The notes under the pieces are model-generated. The model made no database searches and was not told the origin of the DNA. It worked only from the letters and a program-made list of their open reading frames with translations. 9,968 nt of DNA, from positions 1 through 9,968 of the forward strand of contig JAJTHC010000063.1 in the NCBI GenBank assembly GCA_021299615.1, in the 5' to 3' direction. This document shows positions 1 through 7,402 of the stretch, piece by piece. The translations under genes were made by a program, and so were the position numbers. Source of the stretch: Vampirovibrionales bacterium (GTDB lineage: Bacteria; Cyanobacteriota; Vampirovibrionia; Vampirovibrionales; JAJTHC01). Each line of letters begins with the position of its first letter. Within the stretch, counting starts at the first letter, position 1.

Positions 1-330
1 CTCGTCAACGGTGAGCAAATCTTCTGGATGCTCAGCAAAACCTACATTTTCATCTATATTGCGATGCTTTTAAGAGGCACGCTCCCTCGTTTAAAGCCCG
101 ATCAGCTCATGGGCTTCTGCTGGAAGTTCCTCATTCCGCTTTCCTTAATTAACCTTTTCATGCTCGGCTTTGCCAAGCAGTTTAGTCTTAGTTTTTTGGC
201 AGACGGTTTCGCAGGCAGTTGGGTTTACCTTGCTCTTGCAGCAATCGTCGGCATTGGTGGTGTCGGTGGCTTCTGTCACTTCATCGATCGTCAATTTAAA
301 GCCCAAGTGGCAGCACGTTATCACGCTTAG
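1..330 (+). CDS. nuoH: NADH-quinone oxidoreductase subunit H (NuoH), 3' end only
   Basis: NuoH is the membrane subunit of complex I that, with the hydrophilic arm, forms the quinone-access chamber and links quinone reduction to the proton channels. Only the last 109 residues are visible: the frame is open from base 1 and ends at TAG 328-330, and the start lies before the window. The identifying segment is RGTLPRLKPDQLM followed by CWKFLIPLSLIN, which matches the conserved RxTLPRxRxDQLMxxxWKxxLPL block near the NuoH C terminus. It is followed by a last hydrophobic helix and a short basic tail. A gap of 21 bases separates it from nuoI, whose product sits against NuoH in the complex. No sign of disruption is seen in the visible part. 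Confidence 0.93.
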   Translation, partial: LVNGEQIFWMLSKTYIFIYIAMLLRGTLPRLKPDQLMGFCWKFLIPLSLINLFMLGFAKQFSLSFLADGFAGSWVYLALAAIVGIGGVGGFCHFIDRQFKAQVAARYHA

Positions 331-351
331 TCTAAAAGGATTTGTCTTGCT

Positions 352-882
352 ATGTCGAATCATTCACACGATGCTCAACATCCCCTCAATGCGATTGAAC
401 ATGCCGAAGGCAATGTCGTTTTAGAAGGTATTAAAGCGATTGCACAAGGTTTTGCAACCGTACTTAAGCATCACCCAAGAGAAGCCGTCACGCTTGAATA
501 TCCTGAAGTCATGCCTGAATTAAGCGATCGCTTTCACGGACGCTTAAGCCTGTTGTCGAAATCCGACGATACCGACTTATGTATCGGGTGCCAAGCCTGT
601 GCAAGGGTCTGCCCTTGTGATGACCTCATTCAAATCGACATGCACCGTGACGACGATAAAAAGCCTGTCGTTACTCGCTTTACTATCGACATGGGACGTT
701 GCATTTTCTGCGGAAACTGTACCGAAGTCTGCCCTGTGGATTGCATAAAAATGCTCAGCGATTTTGAGTTGGCAGATTACAGCCGTGAAGCCTTGGTGCT
801 TGACAAAAAAGATCTCACCCTTAGTGGTCAAGAATCTGATGAATGGCGTGCCAAACGTGGCTATACGCCCACCGTATTATAG
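352..882 (+). CDS. nuoI: NADH-quinone oxidoreductase subunit I (NuoI), 2x[4Fe-4S] ferredoxin-like
   Basis: NuoI carries clusters N6a and N6b, which pass electrons along the peripheral arm towards N2 and the quinone. The 176-residue product has two CxxCxxCxxxCP motifs: Cys77, Cys80, Cys83, Cys87 and Cys117, Cys120, Cys123, Cys127. Before them, a GFATVLKHH segment and an EYPE...DRFHGR segment match the usual NuoI N-terminal region that lies against NuoH. The ATG at 352 is preceded by AAAAGGA (334-340) with an 11-base spacer. Two oddities: the first about 20 residues form a His-rich extension (His4, 6, 10 and 17), and Cys89 directly follows the first motif (CPCDD) where most homologues have a non-Cys residue. 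Length is typical of the family. It is co-transcribed between nuoH and nuoJ. Confidence 0.97.
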   Translation: MSNHSHDAQHPLNAIEHAEGNVVLEGIKAIAQGFATVLKHHPREAVTLEYPEVMPELSDRFHGRLSLLSKSDDTDLCIGCQACARVCPCDDLIQIDMHRDDDKKPVVTRFTIDMGRCIFCGNCTEVCPVDCIKMLSDFELADYSREALVLDKKDLTLSGQESDEWRAKRGYTPTVL

Positions 883-894
883 GACGTTTCGTCC
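882..894 (+). other. Short GC-rich hairpin at the nuoI stop / nuoJ leader
   Basis: GGACG (882-886) pairs with CGTCC (890-894) across a TTT loop. The first G is the last base of the nuoI TAG stop. No T-tract follows, so it does not look like a terminator. It could be a minor mRNA stability or processing element ahead of nuoJ. A five-pair stem can also arise by chance. Confidence 0.3.
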
Positions 895-915
895 CCTGTT
901 AGCCTTGTTTAGATT

Positions 916-919
916 GGAG
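916..919 (+). promoter_or_regulatory. Ribosome binding site supporting the TTG start of nuoJ
   Basis: GGAG lies 8 bases before TTG 928-930. No in-frame ATG lies between the nuoI stop and the first hydrophobic helix of NuoJ, so this site decides in favour of TTG initiation. Confidence 0.65.
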
Positions 920-927
920 CTTATAAA

Positions 928-1596
928 TTGTTTGAATCTACCTTATTTTGGATTTTTGCAACCGTTGCCATAGGAGCCGCCTTAGGCGTGGTATTGGCTC
1001 CAAGTGTGTTGTACAGTGCGTTGAGCCTGATTGTGGTCTTCTTTTCGATCGCCGCTTTTTTCCTACTCAATAACGCCGATTTCTTAGCAACCGCTCAAGT
1101 GTTGGTCTATGGCGTGGGGCTGACCATTGTCATGTTGTTTGGCATTATGTTTACAGGCGACACGCCTTTAAAGACAAGAGCAGGCAAACTCGGACGCTTA
1201 CTGATTGCCAGTATCAGCTCCGTTGCTTTATTTGCCCTTATTTTCACGAGCGTTTTGGGCTTTAATATCAAGCAATTCCCTGCGTCTGCTCAATGGATTA
1301 GAGAATTGCATGAGCAAGGCAGTACATTGGCGATTGGTCAATTACTATTTAGTAAGTATGTGCTTCCCTTTGAAGTGGCGTCTATCTTGCTTTTAGGGGC
1401 TATGATTGGGGCGATTATGCTTTCCAAAAAAACGTTTACGTCTCAAGAGCCTGGTTTGACGTTTTCTATTCAAGAAGGTCGCTTAAAGCCGACGCTTTCG
1501 GCTGAATGGCGTAAGGATGTCGGCTTTGTCGATGCCGAAGTCGCCGAAGAAGACGCCCCTGCCACCGAAGAGCTTAAAAAGGAATGTTCACTATGA
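928..1596 (+). CDS. nuoJ: NADH-quinone oxidoreductase subunit J (NuoJ)
   Basis: NuoJ is a small membrane subunit of complex I. Its third helix contains a pi-bulge that changes conformation during turnover in structurally studied homologues. The 222-residue protein shows five hydrophobic segments, at about residues 6-24, 29-48, 54-76, 90-112 and 143-165. The AQVLVYGVGLTIVMLFGIMFTG segment (about 56-77) corresponds to the diagnostic QxLVYxGxxxVLxxFxxM helix. Translation starts at TTG 928. A hydrophilic, acidic tail of about 55 residues (ending VAEEDAPATEELKKECSL) makes it longer than the roughly 165-185 residues I expect for the family. The TGA stop overlaps the nuoK ATG (ATGA, 1593-1596), which implies translational coupling. 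The helix-3 motif reads YGVG rather than the usual YVGA or YVGG. Assignment rests on this motif plus position between nuoI and nuoK. Confidence 0.93.
   Translation: MFESTLFWIFATVAIGAALGVVLAPSVLYSALSLIVVFFSIAAFFLLNNADFLATAQVLVYGVGLTIVMLFGIMFTGDTPLKTRAGKLGRLLIASISSVALFALIFTSVLGFNIKQFPASAQWIRELHEQGSTLAIGQLLFSKYVLPFEVASILLLGAMIGAIMLSKKTFTSQEPGLTFSIQEGRLKPTLSAEWRKDVGFVDAEVAEEDAPATEELKKECSL
1579..1583 (+). promoter_or_regulatory. Ribosome binding site for nuoK inside the nuoJ 3' end
   Basis: AAGGA lies 9 bases before ATG 1593, which is a good spacing. The earlier in-frame ATG at 1584 directly follows this site with no spacer, so the start at 1593, overlapping the nuoJ stop, is preferred. Confidence 0.7.
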
Positions 1597-1943
1597 TGAT
1601 GAGTGCCGAAGTCGCTGAAGTCGCTGCTGTTGCAGGGCTTACCGTTCACCATTACTTGGGTGTTGCCACGATTTTATTTGGATTAGGCTTTGCAGGTGTC
1701 GTCAGTTCACGCCACTTGATTCGCACGCTAATGTGCGTTGAATTGATGCTCAATGCCGTCAACTTGGTGTTTGTTGCCATCAACAATCATGTGAATCCGA
1801 GTGATTTGTCAGGGCAAGTATTTGCCATCTTTATTTTGACGATTTCTGCTGCTGAAGCCGCCGTAGGACTCGCCATTGTTCTCGCCTTGTTTAAGAATAC
1901 AGCGAGCGTTGATGTTGAAGATTTTAGTCGTCTAAAGTGGTAA
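1593..1943 (+). CDS. nuoK: NADH-quinone oxidoreductase subunit K (NuoK)
   Basis: NuoK (NdhE/ND4L family) is a three-helix membrane subunit that forms part of the fourth proton path of complex I. Counting from ATG 1593, the 116-residue product keeps both key membrane glutamates. Glu50, in CVELMLNAVNL, corresponds to E. coli Glu36, and Glu88, in SAAEAAVGLAIVLAL, corresponds to Glu72. The three helices lie at about residues 21-37, 43-64 and 76-101, and the SGQVFAIFILTISAAEAA block is diagnostic. The N terminus is about 14 residues longer than in E. coli and is rich in Ala, Glu and Val (SAEVAEVAAVAG). It starts with three Met codons in a row (1593, 1596, 1599), so the exact initiator is uncertain by up to two residues. 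The gene overlaps nuoJ by 4 bases and is followed by a 64-base gap before nuoL. Confidence 0.95.
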   Translation: MMMSAEVAEVAAVAGLTVHHYLGVATILFGLGFAGVVSSRHLIRTLMCVELMLNAVNLVFVAINNHVNPSDLSGQVFAIFILTISAAEAAVGLAIVLALFKNTASVDVEDFSRLKW

Positions 1944-2007
1944 TTGATGCAACGATTGTCACGATATTCCAAAATTAAACAGATGTATTAAGGAGTAGCC
2001 CCTCGCC

Positions 2008-4014
2008 ATGAATTGGTTCTCAGACTTTTTTTTAAACAACCTGTGGCTTGTCCCACTTTACCCCCTTCTTGCATTTTTAAGCATTAGTATTGGTCGTGCC
2101 ACTCAAGTCACCTGCCCAAAAACAGGCGAAAAAACGGCCTTACTTCCTCAGATTTTTGCCCCCATTTTAACCATGACGGCAACTGGCTTGGGATTGCTTC
2201 ATGCGATTTCAGCCATTCAATGGCTTTTTGCCCAACCGCACGAAGCCGTTCAAGCCGTTGAACGTAACTGGACTTGGCTTTCTGCTGGCAACCTAGAGCT
2301 TAAAATTGGTACCTTGTTGGATGCCAATAGCGTTCTTATGTTGACGGTCGTCACCTTTGTGAGCCTTCTGATTCAGTACTACACGCACGGTTACATGAGA
2401 CATGACAAGGGATACGCCAAGTTTTTCGGCTACTTAGCCTTATTCAATTTTAGTATGTTGGGATTGGTTCTTGCTACCAACTTGCCTCAAATGTATATGT
2501 TTTGGGAATTGGTGGGTGTTTCCAGTTACCTATTGATTGGTTTTTGGTTCCACAAACCAGCCGCCGCTGCCGCTTCTTTAAAAGCCTTTTTGGTCAACCG
2601 TGTGGGAGACTTTGGCTTTCTGATCGGCATTTTATTCTTGCTCTTCTTTAGCTTGAATTGGTGGCAAGGCTATGTGGGATTGCATCCTGAACAAGCTTTA
2701 TTGTCCTTTCAAGGCTTTGAATCATTGGCAGGCTTTATGAGTCAAACATTACCGCCTTGGTTACTCGGCACGATAGCGATCCTAATTTTTGCAGGGCCCA
2801 TGGCGAAATCGGCTCAATTCCCCTTGCATACATGGTTGCCCGATGCCATGGAAGGGCCTACCCCTATTTCAGCCTTGATTCACGCCGCAACCATGGTCGC
2901 CGCTGGGGTTTACCTGATTGCACGTGTCTTCCCCATTATTAGTATTTCACCTGATATGGCAATGCCTTTCATCACGTGGACGGGCGTCATCACCGCTGTG
3001 GTCGGTGCGATTATTGCTGTATCACAAACCGATATTAAAAAAGCACTTGCTTATTCCACCATGTCTCAACTCGGCTTTATGGTCGCAGCAATGGGACTTG
3101 GGGCATACACCGCAGGATTATTCCACCTCTTTACGCACGCTTTTTTCAAAGCGATGCTCTTTCTTTGCTCAGGCAGTGTGATTCACGCCTGTGAAGACGA
3201 GCAAGACATGCGTCAAATGGGTGGCTTATTCAAGAAGCTCCCCATTACAGGGTTGACTTACTTGATTGGAACAATTGCCATTTCAGGCTTATTCTGGACG
3301 AGTGGCTTCTGGAGTAAGGATGAGATTCTCGCCGCTGCCTTGCACGAAAATACAGCCGTCTATGCTATTTTAACCGCAACGGCTGGTTTGACCGCCTTCT
3401 ACATGTTCCGCACCTTCTTTATGACCTTTATGGGCGACTATCGTGGCAAAGCCCATGTCCACCATGAAGATAAGGTTATGACATTGCCTTTACAGATTTT
3501 AGCCGTCCCTTCTATCTTCATCGGTCTAGTGCTTTCAGGCTTTGTAGGACTTCCTGCCTTTGGTGATTACATCACCTATAGCTTGCAAAATGCACCCGAA
3601 CATCACCCGCATAGCTTGCTGGATGCCATGTTCAACCAAGTAGGGAATATCTCCCAGTTGGTTGCCTTGGTTGGGGTTGCATTGTCGAGTGCGTTTTACT
3701 ACTTCAAAGTCTTTAAGACCGATGGCGTTAAAAAAGTATTGGCTCCCTTATATAATTTGTCTCAAAACAAGTTTTATATGGACGACATTTACGACGGCAT
3801 TGTGGAAGGGGGCGTATTGCTTCAATCGCAACTCAATGCAGGTTTTGACAAATACGTCATCGACGGTTTAGTGAACTTAGTCGGCACAGTGACCTTGCTC
3901 TTAGGCAAGCTTGTTACCCGACTCAACAGCGGACGTCTTCAAACCTACGTCGCCACGATTGGATTTGGCGTAGTAGGTGTGTGGCTCCTGTATCAGTGGA
4001 TGTTTAAAGGCTAG
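2008..4014 (+). CDS. nuoL: NADH-quinone oxidoreductase subunit L (NuoL), distal antiporter-like proton channel
   Basis: NuoL is the most distal antiporter-like subunit of the membrane arm and carries the long lateral helix. The 668-residue protein keeps the expected channel residues: Glu167 in MFWELVGVSSYLLIG, Asp201 in NRVGDFG, Lys267 in GPMAKSAQFPLHTWLPDAM, His292 in LIHAATMVAAG, His373/His377/Lys381 in HLFTHAFFKAMLFL, and Lys437-Asp438 in SGFWSKDEI. TDIKKALAYSTMSQLGFM (341-358) is also typical. The C-terminal part (about 580-668) has NKFYMDDIYDG and VIDGLVNLVG, the usual entry into the lateral helix, and a final hydrophobic helix. It is somewhat longer than E. coli NuoL (613). The ATG follows AAGGAG (1990-1995) with a 12-base spacer, the strongest Shine-Dalgarno-like site in the operon. 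A 12-base gap leads to nuoM. Confidence 0.98.
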   Translation: MNWFSDFFLNNLWLVPLYPLLAFLSISIGRATQVTCPKTGEKTALLPQIFAPILTMTATGLGLLHAISAIQWLFAQPHEAVQAVERNWTWLSAGNLELKIGTLLDANSVLMLTVVTFVSLLIQYYTHGYMRHDKGYAKFFGYLALFNFSMLGLVLATNLPQMYMFWELVGVSSYLLIGFWFHKPAAAAASLKAFLVNRVGDFGFLIGILFLLFFSLNWWQGYVGLHPEQALLSFQGFESLAGFMSQTLPPWLLGTIAILIFAGPMAKSAQFPLHTWLPDAMEGPTPISALIHAATMVAAGVYLIARVFPIISISPDMAMPFITWTGVITAVVGAIIAVSQTDIKKALAYSTMSQLGFMVAAMGLGAYTAGLFHLFTHAFFKAMLFLCSGSVIHACEDEQDMRQMGGLFKKLPITGLTYLIGTIAISGLFWTSGFWSKDEILAAALHENTAVYAILTATAGLTAFYMFRTFFMTFMGDYRGKAHVHHEDKVMTLPLQILAVPSIFIGLVLSGFVGLPAFGDYITYSLQNAPEHHPHSLLDAMFNQVGNISQLVALVGVALSSAFYYFKVFKTDGVKKVLAPLYNLSQNKFYMDDIYDGIVEGGVLLQSQLNAGFDKYVIDGLVNLVGTVTLLLGKLVTRLNSGRLQTYVATIGFGVVGVWLLYQWMFKG

Positions 4015-4026
4015 GAATCCCAAGAC

Positions 4027-5661
4027 ATGAACAATTTACTTCCTCTTATTGTTGGCTTTCCCTTTTTAGTGGCAGGGGTCTTTCCCTTCCTCTCAAAAGC
4101 AGAAGATGCGTCGACGCAAAAAGGACTTCATCGTATTGCTCTAGGGGCATCCGTTGTATTGCTCCTCTTAACAGGGTTGCTTGCCCTTTCGCCTGAAGCT
4201 CAAACGGCGACATTTAACTTGTCTTGGTTGCCTGCCTTAGGGATCAATTTCTCGCTCGGCACAGACGGCATTTCCACCACGTTGGCAGTTTTAACCAGCT
4301 TGTTGATGGTACTCGCCACAGGAGCCAGTATCTCTACGATTGAAAAACGCTTGCCACTCTATTACAGCTTGCTCTTTGTCTTGATCGGTTCTGTTTTGGG
4401 TGTCTTTTTGTCTCGTGATTTGTTCTTGTTCTTCCTTTTCTTTGAACTCGAATTGATTCCGATGTACTTGTTGATTAGCACATGGGGCGGTCCTCGTCGT
4501 GAATATGCCGCCATGAAGTTTGTGCTTTACACGTTGTTTGGATCGGTCTTTTTACTCGCAAGCATCATTGGCTTGGCGTATTTCAGCCAAAGCTATCACT
4601 TGCCGACGGAAACGCTCTTTAGCTTTACACAATTGGGAGCCTTGGCTCAATCAGGATACATTCCCCCTGTGTTCCAACTGCTTTTATTTGTGGGATTCTT
4701 CATCGCTTTTGCCGTAAAATTACCGATTGTTCCCCTCCACACGTGGTTGCCCGATGCTCACGTTGAAGCCCCGACGCCTATTTCCATGCTACTCGCAGGC
4801 ATCTTGCTTAAAATGGGAGCTTACGGTCTTTTGCGTTTTGGATTCGACTGGTTTCCCGTGGCGGCTCAAGCCTTAGCCCCTTATATCGGCGTTTTAGCCT
4901 TTATTAACATTGTGTATACGGGAAGTATCGCACTGGTACAAACTGATATGAAAAAGCTGATTGCCTATTCATCCGTAAGCCATATGGGGTTCATCTTACT
5001 AGCACTCGTTGCCATGAACCAAGTCGGTACAATGGCGGCGGTCTTTATTATGGTGTCTCACGGTTTAGTCAGTGCGGCCTTATTCTTAGGCGTCGGAACC
5101 TTGTATCGTCAAACCCACAGCCGAGAGATTGCCTTACATGGCGGCGTCGCTCAAAAAGCACCGTTCATCTTTTATACCTTCTTATTGATGTCTTTAGCCA
5201 GCTTAGGGCTTCCGCTCCTCATCAGTTTTGCAGGTGAAACACTCGCGTTATATGGTGCGTTCATCTCTGAAAGCTTCAGAGCCATCCCCCTTGGTTTTGT
5301 GACTCTTCCTATCAACATTCAGTGGATTACAGGGCTTTCTGCCTTGGGAATCGTGCTGGGTGCGGCGTATTCCTTGTGGTTGGTGAAACGCATCTTTTTC
5401 GGAGCCGTTTCAGATGCCTGCCAAAAGCTTGAAGATGCCAAACTTAATGAAGTTTGGGTGCTAGGCACACTCGCAGTTTTGGTCATCGTACTAGGCTTTA
5501 AGCCTCAGTTATTGACGAGTCAGTTTGAAAGCAGTACCCAAGCCATTGGCAAACGTTTTGAACAAGTCTTGGTTCAACGGGATCAAGCATTATTACAGCA
5601 ATTACAAGGCTACAGTCCACAAAATGGGGTTTCGCAAAACCTGCCCATGGGTGGTCAGTAA
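4027..5661 (+). CDS. nuoM: NADH-quinone oxidoreductase subunit M (NuoM), antiporter-like proton channel
   Basis: NuoM is the middle antiporter-like subunit, related to NuoL, NuoN and Mrp antiporters. The 544-residue polytopic protein has Glu140 in FFELELIPMYLLISTWGG, Lys231 in FAVKLPIVPLHTWLPDAHVE, Lys262 in ILLKMGAYGLLRF, TDMKKLIAYSSVSHMGF (306-322), His345 in MVSHGLVSAALFLGVGTLY, and Glu404 in SFAGETLALYGAF. These cover the expected proton-path residues. The ELELIPxYLL and WGGPRREYAAMKF segments resemble cyanobacterial NdhD more than E. coli NuoM, from memory. At 393-404 the loop reads LGLPLLISFAGE instead of the usual LGxPGxxxFxGE, so the conserved Pro-Gly is lost while the Glu is kept. 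AGGA (4013-4016), overlapping the nuoL stop, lies 10 bases before the ATG, suggesting coupled translation. About 60 C-terminal residues are hydrophilic and Gln-rich. Confidence 0.98.
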   Translation: MNNLLPLIVGFPFLVAGVFPFLSKAEDASTQKGLHRIALGASVVLLLLTGLLALSPEAQTATFNLSWLPALGINFSLGTDGISTTLAVLTSLLMVLATGASISTIEKRLPLYYSLLFVLIGSVLGVFLSRDLFLFFLFFELELIPMYLLISTWGGPRREYAAMKFVLYTLFGSVFLLASIIGLAYFSQSYHLPTETLFSFTQLGALAQSGYIPPVFQLLLFVGFFIAFAVKLPIVPLHTWLPDAHVEAPTPISMLLAGILLKMGAYGLLRFGFDWFPVAAQALAPYIGVLAFINIVYTGSIALVQTDMKKLIAYSSVSHMGFILLALVAMNQVGTMAAVFIMVSHGLVSAALFLGVGTLYRQTHSREIALHGGVAQKAPFIFYTFLLMSLASLGLPLLISFAGETLALYGAFISESFRAIPLGFVTLPINIQWITGLSALGIVLGAAYSLWLVKRIFFGAVSDACQKLEDAKLNEVWVLGTLAVLVIVLGFKPQLLTSQFESSTQAIGKRFEQVLVQRDQALLQQLQGYSPQNGVSQNLPMGGQ

Positions 5662-5698
5662 TCCTCACAGGAAAAAATAGTTAACAAAGGATTCCATC

Positions 5699-7276
5699 AT
5701 GATGCTTGAAGCCATTTCCGATACCTTGATTCAGACGAGTTTTGGTCAATTTATTTATAATCAAAACCTTGCTTTTTTGGCACCAGAACTGGTGATTAGC
5801 TTGACCTTATTGATGACCTTTGCCTTGTCGCTAGCGAAAACGCAGGTGGATCAAGCCAAGAGCTGGGGCATCGCCTTATTAGGTAGTGTCGTTGCTTTGG
5901 TTTCCATTGTCATGCATTACCAGTTGTTTTACACGGGTCAAGTCAGTGCTTCTCAAAGTGTGATGTTTGGCATGTTTGAAGCCGATTTACTTTCTGTGGT
6001 TTCTCGCTTTATTTTGACGCTGGGCTTCATTCTGATTTTACACTTAAGCAAGCGTTTTGTGGAAACCCGTTTGCCGTCTCAAACAGGCGAATTTTATACG
6101 TTACTACTCACTGCCTTTTTAGGAGCCTTGCTTCTTTGTGGAGCAAATGACATGATTATGGCGTTTGTGGCACTGGAAACGTTGGGCATTAGCTCCTATA
6201 TTTTAACAGGCTACTTGAGAAACAACCTCAAAAGTACGGAAGCATCCCTAAAGTATTTGGTCTATGGCGGATGTAGTTCAGCCGTCTTGCTTTTTGGATT
6301 GGCCTTAATTTACGGATTAGCTGGCGGTTCTACAAGTTTTGCCGTCTTGCCTCAAGCCTTGAGCCAAGCGAGTGATTTAGGTGCTTGGGCGTCTCTTGCG
6401 ATCGTCATGATTCTAGCTGGCATTGGCTTCAAAGTTTCAGCGGCTCCCTTTCACACGTGGACGCCTGACGTTTACGAAGGTTCTCCTACGCCAATTACCG
6501 CCTTTCTGTCGGTTATCTCAAAGTTAGCGGCTTTCGTCTTTGCCATTCGTTTGTTGACGCCTTTTGCAGGCGTAGGGAACGAGAACGTCGCTTTGTTAAT
6601 CGGTCTTTTAGCCGTTCTTTCCATGATTGTTGGCAACGTTGCCGCTTTAAAGCAAACGAACATCAAACGCTTACTCGGCTATTCGACGATTGCTCACGCA
6701 GGCTATATGCTCGTCGGACTTGCCGCACTTACGCAAAACAGCCTAGGGGCTTTGCTCTTTTACCTAGCCACGTATGTGTTTATGAATACAGGCGCCTTTG
6801 CCAGTGCGATGATTGGCGATGAGTTGTTAGCATCTGAAGAGATTAGTGCTTATTCTGGGTTAATCAAGGCAAAGCCTTGGTTTGTGTTTGCCTTTAGCAT
6901 CTTCTTATTGGGGCTGGCTGGCATTCCAATTTCCGCAGGATTTTTCGCCAAGTTCTTCTTGTTTCAATCCGTGGTCTTGAGTGATCTTGGTAACTTGGGT
7001 GTGATTATTATTGCACTTCTCGCCAGTACCGTTTCGCTCTACTACTACTTAAACATCATTAAAGTGATGGTGATTGGTGAGCCTTCTGAACAGGTACAGC
7101 GTTTGATTGGTGAAGGCAAAGACAGTGCTTGGAACCTAAGTAAGACCTTGACGCTAGCCACCGTGATTTGTCTTATCTTTACGCTCGGTTTAGGGATTTT
7201 TGGGCAAAGTGGTTTGCTGATTTCCGAATCTGCGATGAGCGATCATGGGGCGACGGTGACTCAAAACCTACGTTAA
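5699..7276 (+). CDS. nuoN: NADH-quinone oxidoreductase subunit N (NuoN), proximal antiporter-like proton channel
   Basis: NuoN is the antiporter-like subunit closest to NuoK and the last gene of the operon. The 525-residue protein has Glu160 in MAFVALETLGISSYILTGYLR, Lys245 in GIGFKVSAAPFHTWTPDVYEG, Lys275 in SVISKLAAF, QTNIKRLLGYSTIAHAGYMLVG (319-340), YLATYVFMNTGAFA (355-368), and Lys418 in GIPISAGFFAKFFLF. All are NuoN/NdhB hallmarks. The sequence starts with two adjacent ATG codons (5699 and 5702). AAAGGA (5686-5691) fits either, with a 7- or 10-base spacer. The gap after nuoM is 37 bases, and a Rho-independent terminator begins 43 bases after the stop, consistent with the end of the nuo transcript. 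No missing catalytic residue or frameshift is seen. Confidence 0.98.
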   Translation: MMLEAISDTLIQTSFGQFIYNQNLAFLAPELVISLTLLMTFALSLAKTQVDQAKSWGIALLGSVVALVSIVMHYQLFYTGQVSASQSVMFGMFEADLLSVVSRFILTLGFILILHLSKRFVETRLPSQTGEFYTLLLTAFLGALLLCGANDMIMAFVALETLGISSYILTGYLRNNLKSTEASLKYLVYGGCSSAVLLFGLALIYGLAGGSTSFAVLPQALSQASDLGAWASLAIVMILAGIGFKVSAAPFHTWTPDVYEGSPTPITAFLSVISKLAAFVFAIRLLTPFAGVGNENVALLIGLLAVLSMIVGNVAALKQTNIKRLLGYSTIAHAGYMLVGLAALTQNSLGALLFYLATYVFMNTGAFASAMIGDELLASEEISAYSGLIKAKPWFVFAFSIFLLGLAGIPISAGFFAKFFLFQSVVLSDLGNLGVIIIALLASTVSLYYYLNIIKVMVIGEPSEQVQRLIGEGKDSAWNLSKTLTLATVICLIFTLGLGIFGQSGLLISESAMSDHGATVTQNLR

Positions 7277-7319
7277 TAGTCAGCCGTAGAGAAAACTCTA
7301 AAGGCGGCAATCAAATCTT

Positions 7320-7357
7320 AAAAAGCCTTTACGTTTTAAAACTGTTGAGGCTTTTTT
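7320..7357 (+). terminator. Rho-independent terminator of the nuo operon
   Basis: AAAAAGCCT (7320-7328) is the exact reverse complement of AGGCTTTTT (7348-7356), with a 19-base loop. The downstream arm runs into six T residues (7352-7357), then G and three more T. The loop contains its own palindrome, GTTTTAAAAC (7333-7342), which would shorten the effective loop. Its place 43 bases after the nuoN stop and before def fits an operon end. Confidence 0.82.
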
Positions 7358-7371
7358 GTTTATAATAGAAT
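7345..7371 (+). promoter_or_regulatory. Probable sigma70-type promoter of def
   Basis: A perfect TATAAT (7361-7366) and an overlapping TAGAAT (7366-7371) lie just after the nuo terminator T-tract, about 30-40 bases before the def ATG. TTGAGG (7345-7350) could be a -35 box, with 15 bases to TAGAAT but only 10 to TATAAT. No good -35 box stands 17 bases before TATAAT, so the -10 is convincing and the -35 is not. The element overlaps the distal arm of the terminator hairpin. Confidence 0.5.
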
Positions 7372-7402
7372 AGTCTTAACTTAAAGTATAAAGGATGCCT
7401 CT

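Noticed and set aside
524..531. GCGATCGC, the HIP1 octamer abundant in many cyanobacteria
   Set aside because: Only one perfect copy was noticed in nearly 10 kb and it lies inside nuoI coding sequence, so it says nothing firm about taxonomy.
1584..1586. Earlier in-frame ATG for nuoK
   Set aside because: It directly follows the AAGGA site with no spacer, while ATG 1593 has a 9-base spacer and forms an ATGA overlap with the nuoJ stop.
1944..2007. 64-base nuoK-nuoL gap as a possible internal promoter or regulatory RNA
   Set aside because: Apart from the strong AAGGAG site before nuoL, no clear -35/-10 pair or stable hairpin was seen.
2757..3181. Short alternative-frame open frames inside nuoL and similar ones in the other nuo genes
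   Set aside because: They overlap strongly conserved coding sequence, have no family motifs, and are explained as shadows of the real genes.
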